Positions 29,636 to 38,270 of a DNA stretch of 64,000 bases are shown here, one piece after another. The position numbers and the translations under genes were made by a program. The DNA lies in assembly GCA_963785415.1 (NCBI GenBank), contig CAWAVB010000001.1, forward strand, positions 558,001 to 622,000, in the 5' to 3' direction. This stretch comes from Bog-793 sp963785415 (GTDB lineage: Bacteria > Actinomycetota > Acidimicrobiia > Acidimicrobiales > Bog-793). The notes under the pieces were generated by a model. That model was not told the origin of the DNA and did no database searches. It saw nothing but the letters and a program-made list of their open reading frames with translations. Each line of letters starts with the position of its first letter. Position 1 is the stretch's first letter.

Positions 29636-31003
29636 CTAGCCGGACTGGCGGTAGATCCGCGTCCCCCCGGGCGTGTCCTCGACGACCCAGCCCAGCTCTT
29701 CGATCTCGACCCGGAGTCGGTCCGCCGCGGCGTAGTCCCGCGCCGCTCGCGCCGCGTCCCGTCGATCGACGAGTTCTCGCACCTCGTCGCTCGCCACGTG
29801 CCGCACTCCCCCGGCGGTGACGCCGAGCGCCGCGAAAAGGTCCAGCACGACACGCGCGACCGACCCCCCGGCACGCAGCTCCCCCGCGTCGCCCAGGGTG
29901 TTCGCCCGGCGCATCGCCGAGAACAGCCCCCCCAGCGCACGCGGCGTGTCGAGGTCGTCGTCCATCGCCTCGCAGAACCGACGCCGCTCCTCACCTCCAT
30001 CGTTTTCTTGGGCGTCAGGGATCGCGTCGGCGAATCGCCGGGCGAGACCGTCGAGGCGCTGCAGCGTCGTCGTCGCGTCCTCGAGCGTCTGCTCGTTCAC
30101 CTCGACCGGCTGGCGGTAGTGCGAACCGAGCACGAGAAGCCGGTAGGCGCGGGCGTCGGATCGCTCGAGGAGCTCCGCCATCGTCGTGAAGTTACCGAGC
30201 GACTTCGACATCTTCTCCCCGTCGACGCGAACGAGCCCGTTGTGCATCCAGTGACGGGCGAAGGCCCTGCCGTCGGCCACCGCCTGAGCCCGTTCGTTCT
30301 CGTGGTGGGGGAAGATGAGGTCCTCCCCGCCGCCGTGGAGGTCGAAGCCCTCGCCCAACAGTGAGAGCGACATGACGACGCACTCGGTGTGCCAGCCGGG
30401 GCGCCCCGGTCCGAACGGCCCATCCCAGCTCGGTTCCCCGGGCTTCGATCGTTTCCACAGCGCGAAGTCGACGGGCGATCGCTTGTGCTCGTCGACCTCG
30501 ACCCGGGCGCCCGCCCGCAGCGACTCGATGCTCTGGTGCTTCAACAGGCCGTAATCCTTTACCGTCGAGGTGTCGAGATACACGCCATCGTCCGTCTCGT
30601 AGGCGGATCCCCGCCCGACGAGTTCGCCGACGAGATCGATCATCTCGGCGATGTAGTCGGTCGCGTGGGGGATCTCGGTCGGCCGAGCGAGGCCCATCTT
30701 GTCCATCGCGGCCCACCACTCGGCTTCGGCGTCGTGCGCCACGTCGCGCCAGTCGCGGCCCTCGGTGGCGGCGCGTTCGATGATCTTGTCGTCGATGTCC
30801 GTGACGTTCGAGACGTGGTGCACCTCGAAGCCGGAGAACTCGAGATAGCGCCGCAGCACGTCGTAGACGAGGGCGAAGCGACCGTGGCCGACGTGCGGGG
30901 CGCCGTACACGGTCGGACCGCACACGTAGAGACCGACGACGCCCGCGTCGCGGGGCTCCAGCTCGGCGACGCGACCGGTGAGCGTGTCGCGCAACCTGAG
31001 CAC
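29636..31003 (-). CDS. cysS: Cysteinyl-tRNA synthetase
   Basis: A 455-residue class-I synthetase. The HIGH motif is in YVCGPTVYGAPHVGHGR (first zinc cysteine included), followed by SNVTDIDDKIIERA; other zinc ligands are in WHTECVVMS and FPHHENERAQA; KMSKS is GEKMSKSLGNFTT near residue 260. Start GTG 31003 with TACCGT and six bases upstream on the minus strand. The last codon is followed by TAG whose complement CTA lies in the right end of the IS110 element, so the insertion seems to have supplied the stop. It is divergent from valS with only 20 bases between starts. Confidence 0.93.
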   Translation of the reverse strand: MLRLRDTLTGRVAELEPRDAGVVGLYVCGPTVYGAPHVGHGRFALVYDVLRRYLEFSGFEVHHVSNVTDIDDKIIERAATEGRDWRDVAHDAEAEWWAAMDKMGLARPTEIPHATDYIAEMIDLVGELVGRGSAYETDDGVYLDTSTVKDYGLLKHQSIESLRAGARVEVDEHKRSPVDFALWKRSKPGEPSWDGPFGPGRPGWHTECVVMSLSLLGEGFDLHGGGEDLIFPHHENERAQAVADGRAFARHWMHNGLVRVDGEKMSKSLGNFTTMAELLERSDARAYRLLVLGSHYRQPVEVNEQTLEDATTTLQRLDGLARRFADAIPDAQENDGGEERRRFCEAMDDDLDTPRALGGLFSAMRRANTLGDAGELRAGGSVARVVLDLFAALGVTAGGVRHVASDEVRELVDRRDAARAARDYAAADRLRVEIEELGWVVEDTPGGTRIYRQSG

Positions 31004-31008
31004 ACGAC

Positions 31009-31015
31009 TACGGTA
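31009..31015. promoter_or_regulatory. Overlapping divergent -10 elements for cysS and valS
   Basis: TACGGTA is nearly its own complement. Minus strand: TACCGT (31015 to 31010), six bases, then the cysS GTG. Plus strand: TACGGT (31009-31014), nine bases, then the valS ATG. The 20-base gap leaves no room for two separate promoters. Confidence 0.5.
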
Positions 31016-31023
31016 CTAGTCCG

Positions 31024-33717
31024 ATGCAAGCCGAAGACGAGCCCACCACGGCACGCGCCTTCGACCCGGCGGCCGAGAATCGAGCGAGCTCGGACCCGGT
31101 GCCCGCCGCGACCGCCGATGACCAGTCGGGTCGGGTGATCAGGATTCCCGATCACCCGCAGCTCGAAGGGCTCGAGGAGCGCTGGGCGGCGCGCTGGGAC
31201 GCCTGGGGGACGTACCGCTTCGACGATTCCAAAGCGCGCGCCGAGGTCTACTCGATCGACACGCCGCCACCGACGGTCTCGGGCGCGTTGCACGTCGGGC
31301 ACATCTTCTCGTTCACCCAGACCGATTTCGTCGCCAGGTTCCAGCGCATGCGCGGCAAGGCCGTCTTCTATCCGATCGGCTGGGACGACAACGGCCTGCC
31401 GACCGAACGCCGGGTTCAGAACCACTACGGGGTCCGCTGCGACCCATCCGTCCCCTACGACGGCGGGTTCATCCCGCCGGCGAAACCCCCGAAGCACCCG
31501 CTGTCCATCTCCCGGCCGAACTTCGTCGAGCTCTGCCACAAGCTCACGTCCGAGGACGAGCAGGCCTTCGAGGCGCTGTTCCGCCGGATCGGGCTCAGCG
31601 TCAACTGGGCGGACCAGTACACGACCATCGGCCGGCTTGCCCAGCGGACGTCCCAGCGCGCTTTCCTGCGGATGGTGGCCGCCGGCCACGCCTACCGCCA
31701 GGAGGCGCCGACGCTGTGGGACGTCGATTTCCAGTCGGCCGTCGCCCAGGCCGAGCTCGAGGACCGGGAGATCGAGGCGAACTTCTTCCGTGTGCGCTTC
31801 TCGTCGGCTGAGACCGGCGCGCCGGTCGAGATCGAGACGACCCGGCCGGAACTCATCCCGGCCTGTGTCGCGCTCGTCGCCAACCCCGACGACGCCCGCT
31901 ACCAGGGGCTGTTCGGCACGACCGTGGTCACGCCGTTGTTCGGGGTGGAGATCCCGGTCCACCCCCACCCGCTCGCCGACCCCGAGAAGGGCTCCGGCAT
32001 CGCGATGGTCTGCACCTTCGGCGACCTCACCGACGTCACCTGGTGGCGCGACCTCGGCCTCGCCACCCGGACGATCGTCCTGCGCGACGGCCGCCTCGGC
32101 CGCGCCCCGTTCGGAACCCCCGGCTGGGAGAGCCGCGACGCCGGACGGGCGAGCTCGGCGTACGCCGAGCTCGAGGGGCTGACGGCCCGCCAGGCCCGGA
32201 CTCGGATCGCCGAACTGCTCGCGGCCTCGGGCGATCTCGTCGGCGAGCCGCGGCGCATCACGCACTTCGTCAACTTCTACGAGAAGGGCGAACGGCCCCT
32301 CGAGATCGTCTCGTCCCGCCAGTGGTACGTCCGGACGCTCGAGCGGCGGCAGCGGCTGATCGAAGCCGGACGCGAGATCACCTGGCACCCCGATTTCATG
32401 CGGACCCGCTACGAGGCCTGGGTCGAGGGACTCACCGGGGACTGGAACATCTCGCGCCAGCGCTACTTCGGCGTGCCCTTCCCGGTCTGGTACGCCGTGC
32501 GGGCGGACGGGTCGGTCGATGACGACCATCCCATCCTCGCCGAGGAGTCCCAGCTCCCCCTCGACCCGGCGACCGCCGTCCCGGACGGCTTCCGGGCGGA
32601 CCAACGGGGCGAGCCGGTGGGGTTCGTCGCCGACCCCGACGTGATGGACACCTGGGCCACGTCGTCGCTCAGCCCCCACATCGCCGGGCACTGGGCCGAC
32701 CGGCCCGACCTTTTCGACCGGGTCTTCCCGATGGACCTGCGCCCCCAGGCGCACGAGATCATCCGGACGTGGCTGTTCTCGTCGGTGGTGCGCAGCGAGC
32801 TCGAGCACGGTTGCGTGCCCTGGAGACACGTCGCGATCTCCGGGTGGATCCTCGACCCGGATCACAAGAAGATCTCGAAGTCGAAAGGCAACGTCGTCGT
32901 GCCGAGCGACTCGCTCGACGCCCACGGGACCGACGCGGTCCGCTACTGGGCGGCGTCCGCCCGCCTCGGCGTCGACACCACCTTCGACGACCAGCAGATG
33001 CGCATCGGCCGGCGGCTCGCGATCAAGATCCTCAACGCGACGAAGTTCATCCTGCAGCGCCTCTCTGACGATGCTCGGGACGCGTCAGCCGACACCTCCG
33101 TACCGCCGAGCCATCCCCTCGACACGGCGATGCTCGGACTCCTCGCCGCGGTCGTCGCCGACGCGACCGAGGCCTTCGAGAACTACGAGCACGCCCGGGC
33201 GCTCGAGCGGATCGAACACTTCTTCTGGACCTTCTGTGACGACTACCTCGAGCTCGTCAAGGGACGCGCCTACGGCACGGGGCCGACCGCCGATTCGGCC
33301 CGCCGGGCCCTCGCCCTCGCCCTCGACACGCAACTGCGCCTGTTCGCCCCGTTCCTGCCGTTCGCGACCGAGGAGGCATGGTCGTGGAGCCACGCGGGAT
33401 CCGTCCACGCCGCCTCCTGGCCGACGCCGGCCGAGCTCGCCGGCGCAGGCTCCGGGTCTGACGGCCGGCTGCTCGACCAAGTCGGCACGGTCCTCGGAGC
33501 GGTCCGCCGCGCGAAGACCGCGGCGAAACGCTCGATGCGGGCGCGCTGCGCGCATGTCGTCGTCACCGCGCCGTCGGCGACGCTCGACCGCGTACGCCTC
33601 GCCACCGACGACCTCGTCTCCGCCGGGGTGATCGACGACCTCGAGCTCCAAACGGGAGACGGCGAGATCGACGTCTCGGTGGAGCTCGCCCCAGCGGACG
33701 ACGACAACGCCCGGTGA
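31024..33717 (+). CDS. valS: Valyl-tRNA synthetase
   Basis: An 897-residue class-I synthetase with a variable N-terminal 55 residues. HIGH motif in DTPPPTVSGALHVGHIFS; WDDNGLPTERRVQNHYGVRC, diagnostic of the ValS branch that reads TERRVQN; editing domain with PVEIETTRPELIPACVA; WNISRQRYFGVPFPVWYA; KMSKS as KKISKSKGN near residue 619; anticodon domain near 730 with HFFWTFCDDYLELVKGRAYG. It ends in a coiled-coil-like basic tail. Start ATG 31024, probably leaderless or nearly so. Divergent from cysS. Confidence 0.93.
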   Translation: MQAEDEPTTARAFDPAAENRASSDPVPAATADDQSGRVIRIPDHPQLEGLEERWAARWDAWGTYRFDDSKARAEVYSIDTPPPTVSGALHVGHIFSFTQTDFVARFQRMRGKAVFYPIGWDDNGLPTERRVQNHYGVRCDPSVPYDGGFIPPAKPPKHPLSISRPNFVELCHKLTSEDEQAFEALFRRIGLSVNWADQYTTIGRLAQRTSQRAFLRMVAAGHAYRQEAPTLWDVDFQSAVAQAELEDREIEANFFRVRFSSAETGAPVEIETTRPELIPACVALVANPDDARYQGLFGTTVVTPLFGVEIPVHPHPLADPEKGSGIAMVCTFGDLTDVTWWRDLGLATRTIVLRDGRLGRAPFGTPGWESRDAGRASSAYAELEGLTARQARTRIAELLAASGDLVGEPRRITHFVNFYEKGERPLEIVSSRQWYVRTLERRQRLIEAGREITWHPDFMRTRYEAWVEGLTGDWNISRQRYFGVPFPVWYAVRADGSVDDDHPILAEESQLPLDPATAVPDGFRADQRGEPVGFVADPDVMDTWATSSLSPHIAGHWADRPDLFDRVFPMDLRPQAHEIIRTWLFSSVVRSELEHGCVPWRHVAISGWILDPDHKKISKSKGNVVVPSDSLDAHGTDAVRYWAASARLGVDTTFDDQQMRIGRRLAIKILNATKFILQRLSDDARDASADTSVPPSHPLDTAMLGLLAAVVADATEAFENYEHARALERIEHFFWTFCDDYLELVKGRAYGTGPTADSARRALALALDTQLRLFAPFLPFATEEAWSWSHAGSVHAASWPTPAELAGAGSGSDGRLLDQVGTVLGAVRRAKTAAKRSMRARCAHVVVTAPSATLDRVRLATDDLVSAGVIDDLELQTGDGEIDVSVELAPADDDNAR

Positions 33718-33835
33718 TGCGCCCGACCCCAGGGCGGGACACGTCCCCGCCCGGCGCCGTTAGGTTCGGGCTCGGTCTTGTGATGGACTCCGCATCGCCG
33801 TTCGAGACGTCACCGCCGGGCCCGGCGAATCCTTC

Positions 33836-34831
33836 GTGACCGCGGCCCGCCGTGCGACGGCTTCCCGTCCCTCCGGGGACGACGGCGCCGTCGTCCGCAC
33901 GGTCGACTTAACGAAGGTCTACGCCGGGACCGATTTCCGCGCCGTCGACGAGCTGAACCTGGCGATCGACAAGGGCGAGATCTTCGGCCTGCTCGGCCCC
34001 AACGGGGCCGGCAAGACGACGACTGCGGGGATGCTCACGACCCGGGTCATCCCGACGTCCGGCAGGGCCTTCGTCGCGGGCATCGACGTCGTCCGACACC
34101 CTTCGCCCACCAAGCAGCTGATCGGCGTCGTCTCGCAGACGAACTCGCTCGACCGCCAACTGAGCGTGTGGGAGAACCTGTACTTCCACGGTCGTCTCTT
34201 CGGCATCGGCGCGGCGCAGTCCCGCCGGACAGCCGACGAGCTCCTCGAGCAGTTCCAGCTCACGAAGTGGGCGACGGCGTCGGTCTACGCGCTATCCGGC
34301 GGGATGGCGCAGCGGCTGATGGTTGCCCGCTCGATCTTCCACCGGCCGGCGGTGCTGTTCATGGACGAGCCCACCGCCGGGCTCGACCCCCAGAGCCGAC
34401 TCGCCCTCTGGGATCTGCTCCAGCAGCTGAACGCGGACGGTCAGACGATCCTGCTCACCACGCACTACATGGAGGAGGCGGACCGGCTCTGCGGCCGGGT
34501 GGCGATCATGGACCACGGCAGGGTTCTCGCCCTCGACACGCCGGCGAACCTCAAGCAAACCGTCGGCGCGGACACGATCGTCACGATAAAGACGACGGGC
34601 GACCCGGAAGCGCTCGAACGCGCGCTCGCCAACCAGATCACCGGCGTCACCCGCACACGGCGCACCGAGGACGGCCTCGAGCTCCACGTGCGGGGCGGGA
34701 CCCGCCTCGTCGCCCGGGTCGCCACCGCCGCCGAGGCGGCGGGCTTCGACGTCGCCGATCTTGCCGTCACCGAGCCGAGCCTCGAGACGGTCTTCATCAA
34801 CCTCACCGGACGGGAGCTGAGGGAGCAATGA
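33836..34831 (+). CDS. ABC transporter ATP-binding protein, DrrA type
   Basis: A 331-residue ATPase: Walker A in LLGPNGAGKTTTAGML near residue 64, Q-loop VVSQTNSLDRQLSVWEN, signature YALSGGMAQRLMVARS, Walker B AVLFMDEPTAGLDP, H-loop TILLTTHYMEEADRL, and the C-terminal DUF4162-like extension seen in DrrA exporters of drugs or lipids. GTG start; TAGGTT near 33762 is a candidate -10 box. Its stop overlaps the permease ATG (ATGA), so the two form one exporter. Substrate unknown. Confidence 0.92.
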   Translation: MTAARRATASRPSGDDGAVVRTVDLTKVYAGTDFRAVDELNLAIDKGEIFGLLGPNGAGKTTTAGMLTTRVIPTSGRAFVAGIDVVRHPSPTKQLIGVVSQTNSLDRQLSVWENLYFHGRLFGIGAAQSRRTADELLEQFQLTKWATASVYALSGGMAQRLMVARSIFHRPAVLFMDEPTAGLDPQSRLALWDLLQQLNADGQTILLTTHYMEEADRLCGRVAIMDHGRVLALDTPANLKQTVGADTIVTIKTTGDPEALERALANQITGVTRTRRTEDGLELHVRGGTRLVARVATAAEAAGFDVADLAVTEPSLETVFINLTGRELREQ

Positions 34832-35712
34832 CCGCCGACGCTTCGCTGATCTCGGGCCACGCCCCGGTCGTCACCCAGCCGCGCCGGACCACGCTCGCCG
34901 CGAGCCGGGTCGCCCTGCGGGCGCTCCTGCTGCGGGACTTGACGGTGCTGCGCAAGAACATCTTCGAGTTCACGATCCGCACGCTCGTCCAGCCGTTCCT
35001 TTTGTGCTTCGTCTTCCTCTACGTGTTCCCGAAGATCGGCCAGTCCGTCGGCGGCGCGCATGGGACGGGCGGCGAGGCCTCGTTCGCGACGGTGCTCGTT
35101 CCGGGCGTCGTCGGGATCTCGATCATGTTCCAGGGCGTGCAGTCGGTCGCGCTGCAGCTCTCCCAGGAGTTCGGGTTCACCCGCGAGATCGAGGACCGCG
35201 TCCAGGCGCCCTGCCCGATCTGGCTCGTCGCCATCGCCAAGGTGCTGTCGGGGGCGATCCAGGGGATGATCTCGGCCGCCATCGTCCTGCCGATCGCCTC
35301 GCTCGTCCATGCCGCGGGGGTGGAGGCCCAGATCGACCTGCACTGGTGGATCATCCTCACGCTCGTGCCGATCTCGTGCGCGACGATGGCCTCGCTCGGG
35401 CTCGTGCTGGGCACGAGTTTCGAACCGCGCAACATCGGGCTGATGTTCGGGTTCGTCATCCTGCCGGTCACGTTCCTCGGCGGGACCTACTACCCCTGGA
35501 CGCGGCTCGCACCGGTGAAGCTCGGCGCCTGGCACTGGCTGCAAACAGTTGTGCTCGTCAACCCGCTCATCTACGTGAACGAGGGGATGCGGGCCGCCTT
35601 CACGGCCTCGGCGCACCTCCACCTCTACGTCGTCTACCCGGCGCTCCTCGGCTTCTGCGCCATCTTCCTGACGCTCGGCCTGCACAACTTCCGCCGCCGG
35701 GTGCTGTCGTAG
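34828..35712 (+). CDS. ABC-2 type membrane permease, DrrB type
   Basis: A 294-residue permease with six membrane segments: the first near residue 52 (LVQPFLLCFVFLYVFP), then VLVPGVVGISIMFQGVQ, GAIQGMISAAIVLPIASLV, WWIILTLVPISCATMASLGLVLG, FGFVILPVTFLGGTYYP, and a last one near 270. EFGFTREIEDRVQAPCP is the coupling-helix region of ABC-2 proteins. It partners the overlapping upstream ATPase, probably as a dimer with it. Confidence 0.9.
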   Translation: MTADASLISGHAPVVTQPRRTTLAASRVALRALLLRDLTVLRKNIFEFTIRTLVQPFLLCFVFLYVFPKIGQSVGGAHGTGGEASFATVLVPGVVGISIMFQGVQSVALQLSQEFGFTREIEDRVQAPCPIWLVAIAKVLSGAIQGMISAAIVLPIASLVHAAGVEAQIDLHWWIILTLVPISCATMASLGLVLGTSFEPRNIGLMFGFVILPVTFLGGTYYPWTRLAPVKLGAWHWLQTVVLVNPLIYVNEGMRAAFTASAHLHLYVVYPALLGFCAIFLTLGLHNFRRRVLS

Positions 35713-35850
35713 AGGGCCCGGCGATCGCCTGGCGTTCGGTCGTTGGGAATCGGCATCCGCCACTCTCGCCCACCTCACAGTTGGGAAGACTCGTCACAAC
35801 CGTGATGGAACTCGGTGGCGCTTGGCGATGGGGGCTGCTTCGATGGCGCG

Positions 35851-36357
35851 GTGACCGACGTCCGGACATCACGCCTGCAGCTGCACGCGATCGATGTCGC
35901 TGAGGGAAAACGCATCCTCGCTCGAAGTGCGGGACCCGCCGATTCTTGGGCGGAGGATTTCCCCTTCGAGGGCGACGTTGACGCCGTGGGGAGCTTCCTT
36001 CGCGCGACGACCGAGCGTGGAGAGCAACGGCCGTTCGGCCACTACCGGATCACCCGCCTGGCCGACGGGCAAGCAATCGGGGGAATTGGCTTCAAGGGAC
36101 CGCCAGACGGCGGATGCGTCGAGATCGGCTACGGCCTGGCTCCTTCGGCCCGCGGCCACGGCTACGCCGCAGAGGCGGTCGCCGCCTTGCTGGCCATGGC
36201 CGCCGACCACGGAGTGTCGAGGGTGATCGCCGACACGACTGTGGACAACATCGCTTCGCAACGGACCCTCGTCCGGGCCGGATTCCGCCTCGTGGGCACC
36301 GATGGCGGGCTCCTCCACTACGAGGTGCCTCTCGACATCGGGCATCGAGCCGGGTAG
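35851..36357 (+). CDS. GNAT acetyltransferase, RimJ/RimL-like
   Basis: About 168 residues from GTG 35851. Starts TDVRTSRLQLHAID, typical of the RimJ/RimL group; the acetyl-CoA loop is YGLAPSARGHGYAAEAVAAL and the last fold elements are VIADTTVDNIASQRTLVRAGF. An in-frame GTG at 35815 would add 12 residues unlike the family. No strong ribosome site is seen. Substrate may be a protein N-terminus, an antibiotic or a small amine; context does not decide. Confidence 0.82.
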   Translation: MTDVRTSRLQLHAIDVAEGKRILARSAGPADSWAEDFPFEGDVDAVGSFLRATTERGEQRPFGHYRITRLADGQAIGGIGFKGPPDGGCVEIGYGLAPSARGHGYAAEAVAALLAMAADHGVSRVIADTTVDNIASQRTLVRAGFRLVGTDGGLLHYEVPLDIGHRAG

Positions 36358-36375
36358 AGGGGCCGAACGACTCAG

Positions 36376-36433
36376 CCCGGGAGCGAACGGCGTCGGCGCG
36401 GAGCCCAACCCGGGAGCGCACGGCGTTCGGCGC
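36376..36433. repeat. Imperfect tandem duplication, unit about 33 bases
   Basis: CCCGGGAGCGAACGGCGTC is followed 33 bases later by CCCGGGAGCGCACGGCGTT, each then GGCGC. It lies between the convergent GNAT and glycosylase genes. Confidence 0.7.
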
Positions 36434-36479
36434 CCGAGACGATCCGCAGGTCAACGGACTCCATCGCCGAAACACGCCC

Positions 36480-37151
36480 CTATCGCGTGAGCTCGCTATC
36501 GGCGGCGCCCGCCAGGAGCTCGCAGGCGCGCCAGCAGTACCAGGCGGCGACCGACCGGTATGGACGGAAGGCGTCGCCGAGCGGTTCAAGCTCGCGCTCG
36601 GTCGGCGCCGGCACCCGCCAGGCGAGCCCGTAGCCCCGGCGCACGCCGAAGTCCCCGACCGGCCACACGTCGATACGCCGCAGCTGGAACATGAGGAACA
36701 TCTGTGCCGTCCACCGGCCGATCCCGCGCACCATCGACAGGTGCGCCACGATGTCCTCGTCGTCGGCCCGAGCGAGGTGGCGCGGGTCGAGGTCGACGGT
36801 CCCGTCGAGCACCTTCGCCGCGAGGTCGCGCAGCGACTCAGTCTTGTTGCGAGACAGCCCGACGGCCCGCAGGTCGTCGTCGGACAGGCCAAGCAGGGCC
36901 GCGGGGTCATCCGGATCACCCATCGCCGCGATGAGCCGGCCGTGGATCGCGGCGGCCGCCGCACCGGCGAGCTGCTGGTAGAGCACCGATCGCGTGAGCG
37001 CCGCGAACGCGGAGTCACTCGGCGGCCGAAAGACGGGCGGCCCCGCGGCCTCGAGCAACGAAGCGAGCACCGGGTCCCGCCCGGCGAGCTCGGTCGCCGC
37101 GGCCTTGTGGGAGGGACGTCGGGAGGCAGGTCGTCTTCGCTCATCGGTCAC
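36480..37151 (-). CDS. HhH-GPD DNA glycosylase, AlkA/3-methyladenine type
   Basis: A 223-residue base-excision glycosylase lacking the AlkA N-terminal domain. Core: FAALTRSVLYQQLAGAAAAAI near residue 48, the helix-hairpin-helix MVRGIGRWTAQMFLMF near 140, and the catalytic aspartate in WPVGDFGVRRGYGL near 160. AlkA-like enzymes remove alkylated purines. The start is taken as GTG 37151 (TDERRRPASRR); the longer frame to 37589 is unlike the family and overlaps the metallopeptidase on the other strand. Confidence 0.87.
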   Translation of the reverse strand: MTDERRRPASRRPSHKAAATELAGRDPVLASLLEAAGPPVFRPPSDSAFAALTRSVLYQQLAGAAAAAIHGRLIAAMGDPDDPAALLGLSDDDLRAVGLSRNKTESLRDLAAKVLDGTVDLDPRHLARADDEDIVAHLSMVRGIGRWTAQMFLMFQLRRIDVWPVGDFGVRRGYGLAWRVPAPTERELEPLGDAFRPYRSVAAWYCWRACELLAGAADSELTR

Positions 37152-37277
37152 GGGAAGAGTCTGCCCCGCCGCATGGCCCCGTCGGCAAACCGACGCTCCG
37201 GTTGGCCCTCCGCACGAGCCGCCGCTCCGAGGGCCGCGCGACTCCTCCTGGCGTCGCTCTGTCCGCGGCAGGGCGCG

Positions 37278-37634
37278 ATGATCGGGATCGTGGTCACCAT
37301 GACGACCGAGCGGTTCGAGGAGCTCGTCGCCTCGGCCCTCGACTCGCTCCCGGAGAGCCTCGGCCGCCAGATGGAGAACGTCTCGGTCTCGGTCGACCCG
37401 TACGCGCCGGCCGGCAGGCTGTTCGGGCTCTACGAGGGTGTGCCGTTGACCCGTCGAGGCATCTCGTACTCGGCGGTCCTGCCCGACCGGATCACGATCT
37501 TCATGCGGAGCATCTGCGCGAGTTGCCGGACCGAGGAGGAGGTCACGGCGACCGTGCGCAAGACCGTGATCCACGAGGTCGCCCACCACTTCGGGATCGG
37601 GGACGCCCGCCTCGGCGAGCTCGGCTGGGCCTGA
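37278..37634 (+). CDS. Minimal zinc metallopeptidase-like protein (zincin fold)
   Basis: About 118 residues; MTTERFEELVASALDSLPES at the start and VRKTVIHEVAHHFGIGDARLGELG at the end, where HEVAHHFG is the HExxHxxG zinc site of the PF06262-type minimal metalloprotease family. ITIFMRSICASCRTEEEVTATV precedes the site. Natural substrates are unknown. ATGs at 37278 and 37299 are both possible; the homologous part begins at the second. Confidence 0.85.
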   Translation: MIGIVVTMTTERFEELVASALDSLPESLGRQMENVSVSVDPYAPAGRLFGLYEGVPLTRRGISYSAVLPDRITIFMRSICASCRTEEEVTATVRKTVIHEVAHHFGIGDARLGELGWA

Positions 37635-37708
37635 CCAAGCATCGTCCCCGGCAACCGCCCGTGCCGGGTTGCCCGGGTAAGCGGGCCGGCCGGCGGGCGG
37701 ACGACTCT

Positions 37709-38137
37709 CTAGCTGCCGTTCGGCGAGAACTGCCCGCGGATCTGGTCAGCGATCTCCGACTCGGTGCTCGGGACCTTGAAACTGATGAGCGCCGAGTCGT
37801 CGGACGGCTCGAACCCGACCCGGTCGTCGTGGAGCACGCAGGTGCCGTCGTCGAGCGTCCGGAACCCGACGAGCAGGTGCGACTGGTCGATCCCGAGGAA
37901 CTTCGCCGCCTTGTTGAGAAGGGCGAAAGCACCGTCTTTCGTGGCGAAACTCCAGCGGTAGCGGTCGCCCTGGCGTTCGATGAGGAGCTGGGGATCGATC
38001 GTCATGGCCGCCTCGATCGCTTCGCAGACGGTCTCGAGCGGCGAGAACGCGAACGCGCTCTCGAGCAGCCCGATCCGATTCGAACCCTGAGGTGTATCCG
38101 AGGAAACTGTCACTGTCCCGTCGTCATCCCGCATCAC
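37709..38137 (-). CDS. Hypothetical acidic protein
   Basis: A 142-residue soluble protein I do not recognise. The frame has normal codon bias and begins GTG-ATG at 38137. Sequence features: SPLETVCEAIEAAMTIDPQL near residue 33, YRWSFATKDGAFALLNKAAK near 60, and a repeated beta-like pattern LLVGFRTLDDGTCVLHDDRVGFEP. Net negative, with no signal peptide and one cysteine pair (C38, C101). TAGAAC sits directly before the GTG. Confidence 0.6.
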   Translation of the reverse strand: MMRDDDGTVTVSSDTPQGSNRIGLLESAFAFSPLETVCEAIEAAMTIDPQLLIERQGDRYRWSFATKDGAFALLNKAAKFLGIDQSHLLVGFRTLDDGTCVLHDDRVGFEPSDDSALISFKVPSTESEIADQIRGQFSPNGS

Positions 38138-38270
38138 GTTCTATCGTGCCAAACCAAGGCCCGTCACACCGACCCGAACGGACACCGGGGCACAACCCCA
38201 TCCCGCCAGCACACCTCCGCTGACCGACTTGATTATCGCAGGAAGCGCGGACCGCCCGCGCTCGGACGGC

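Larger units (their letters stand above)
28200..29637 (+). mobile_element. IS110-family insertion sequence (ends approximate)
   Basis: The element consists of a non-coding leader of about 190 bases, one transposase gene (with a stop inside) and a short right end. IS110 elements lack long terminal inverted repeats, so the limits are estimated: the left from the change of sequence character after the hairpin, the right from GTGGGATATCT just before the first cysS codons. The leader contains GTGGGATGTC (28303-28312), 9 of 10 bases identical to GTGGGATATC at the right end (29627-29636), as expected if the leader encodes a bridge RNA whose donor loop matches the element end. Insertion lies exactly at the 3' end of cysS. 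Confidence 0.75.

Noticed and set aside
30640..32925. 761-residue minus-strand ORF across cysS and valS
   Set aside because: It spans two clear synthetase genes and carries only low-complexity charged residues.
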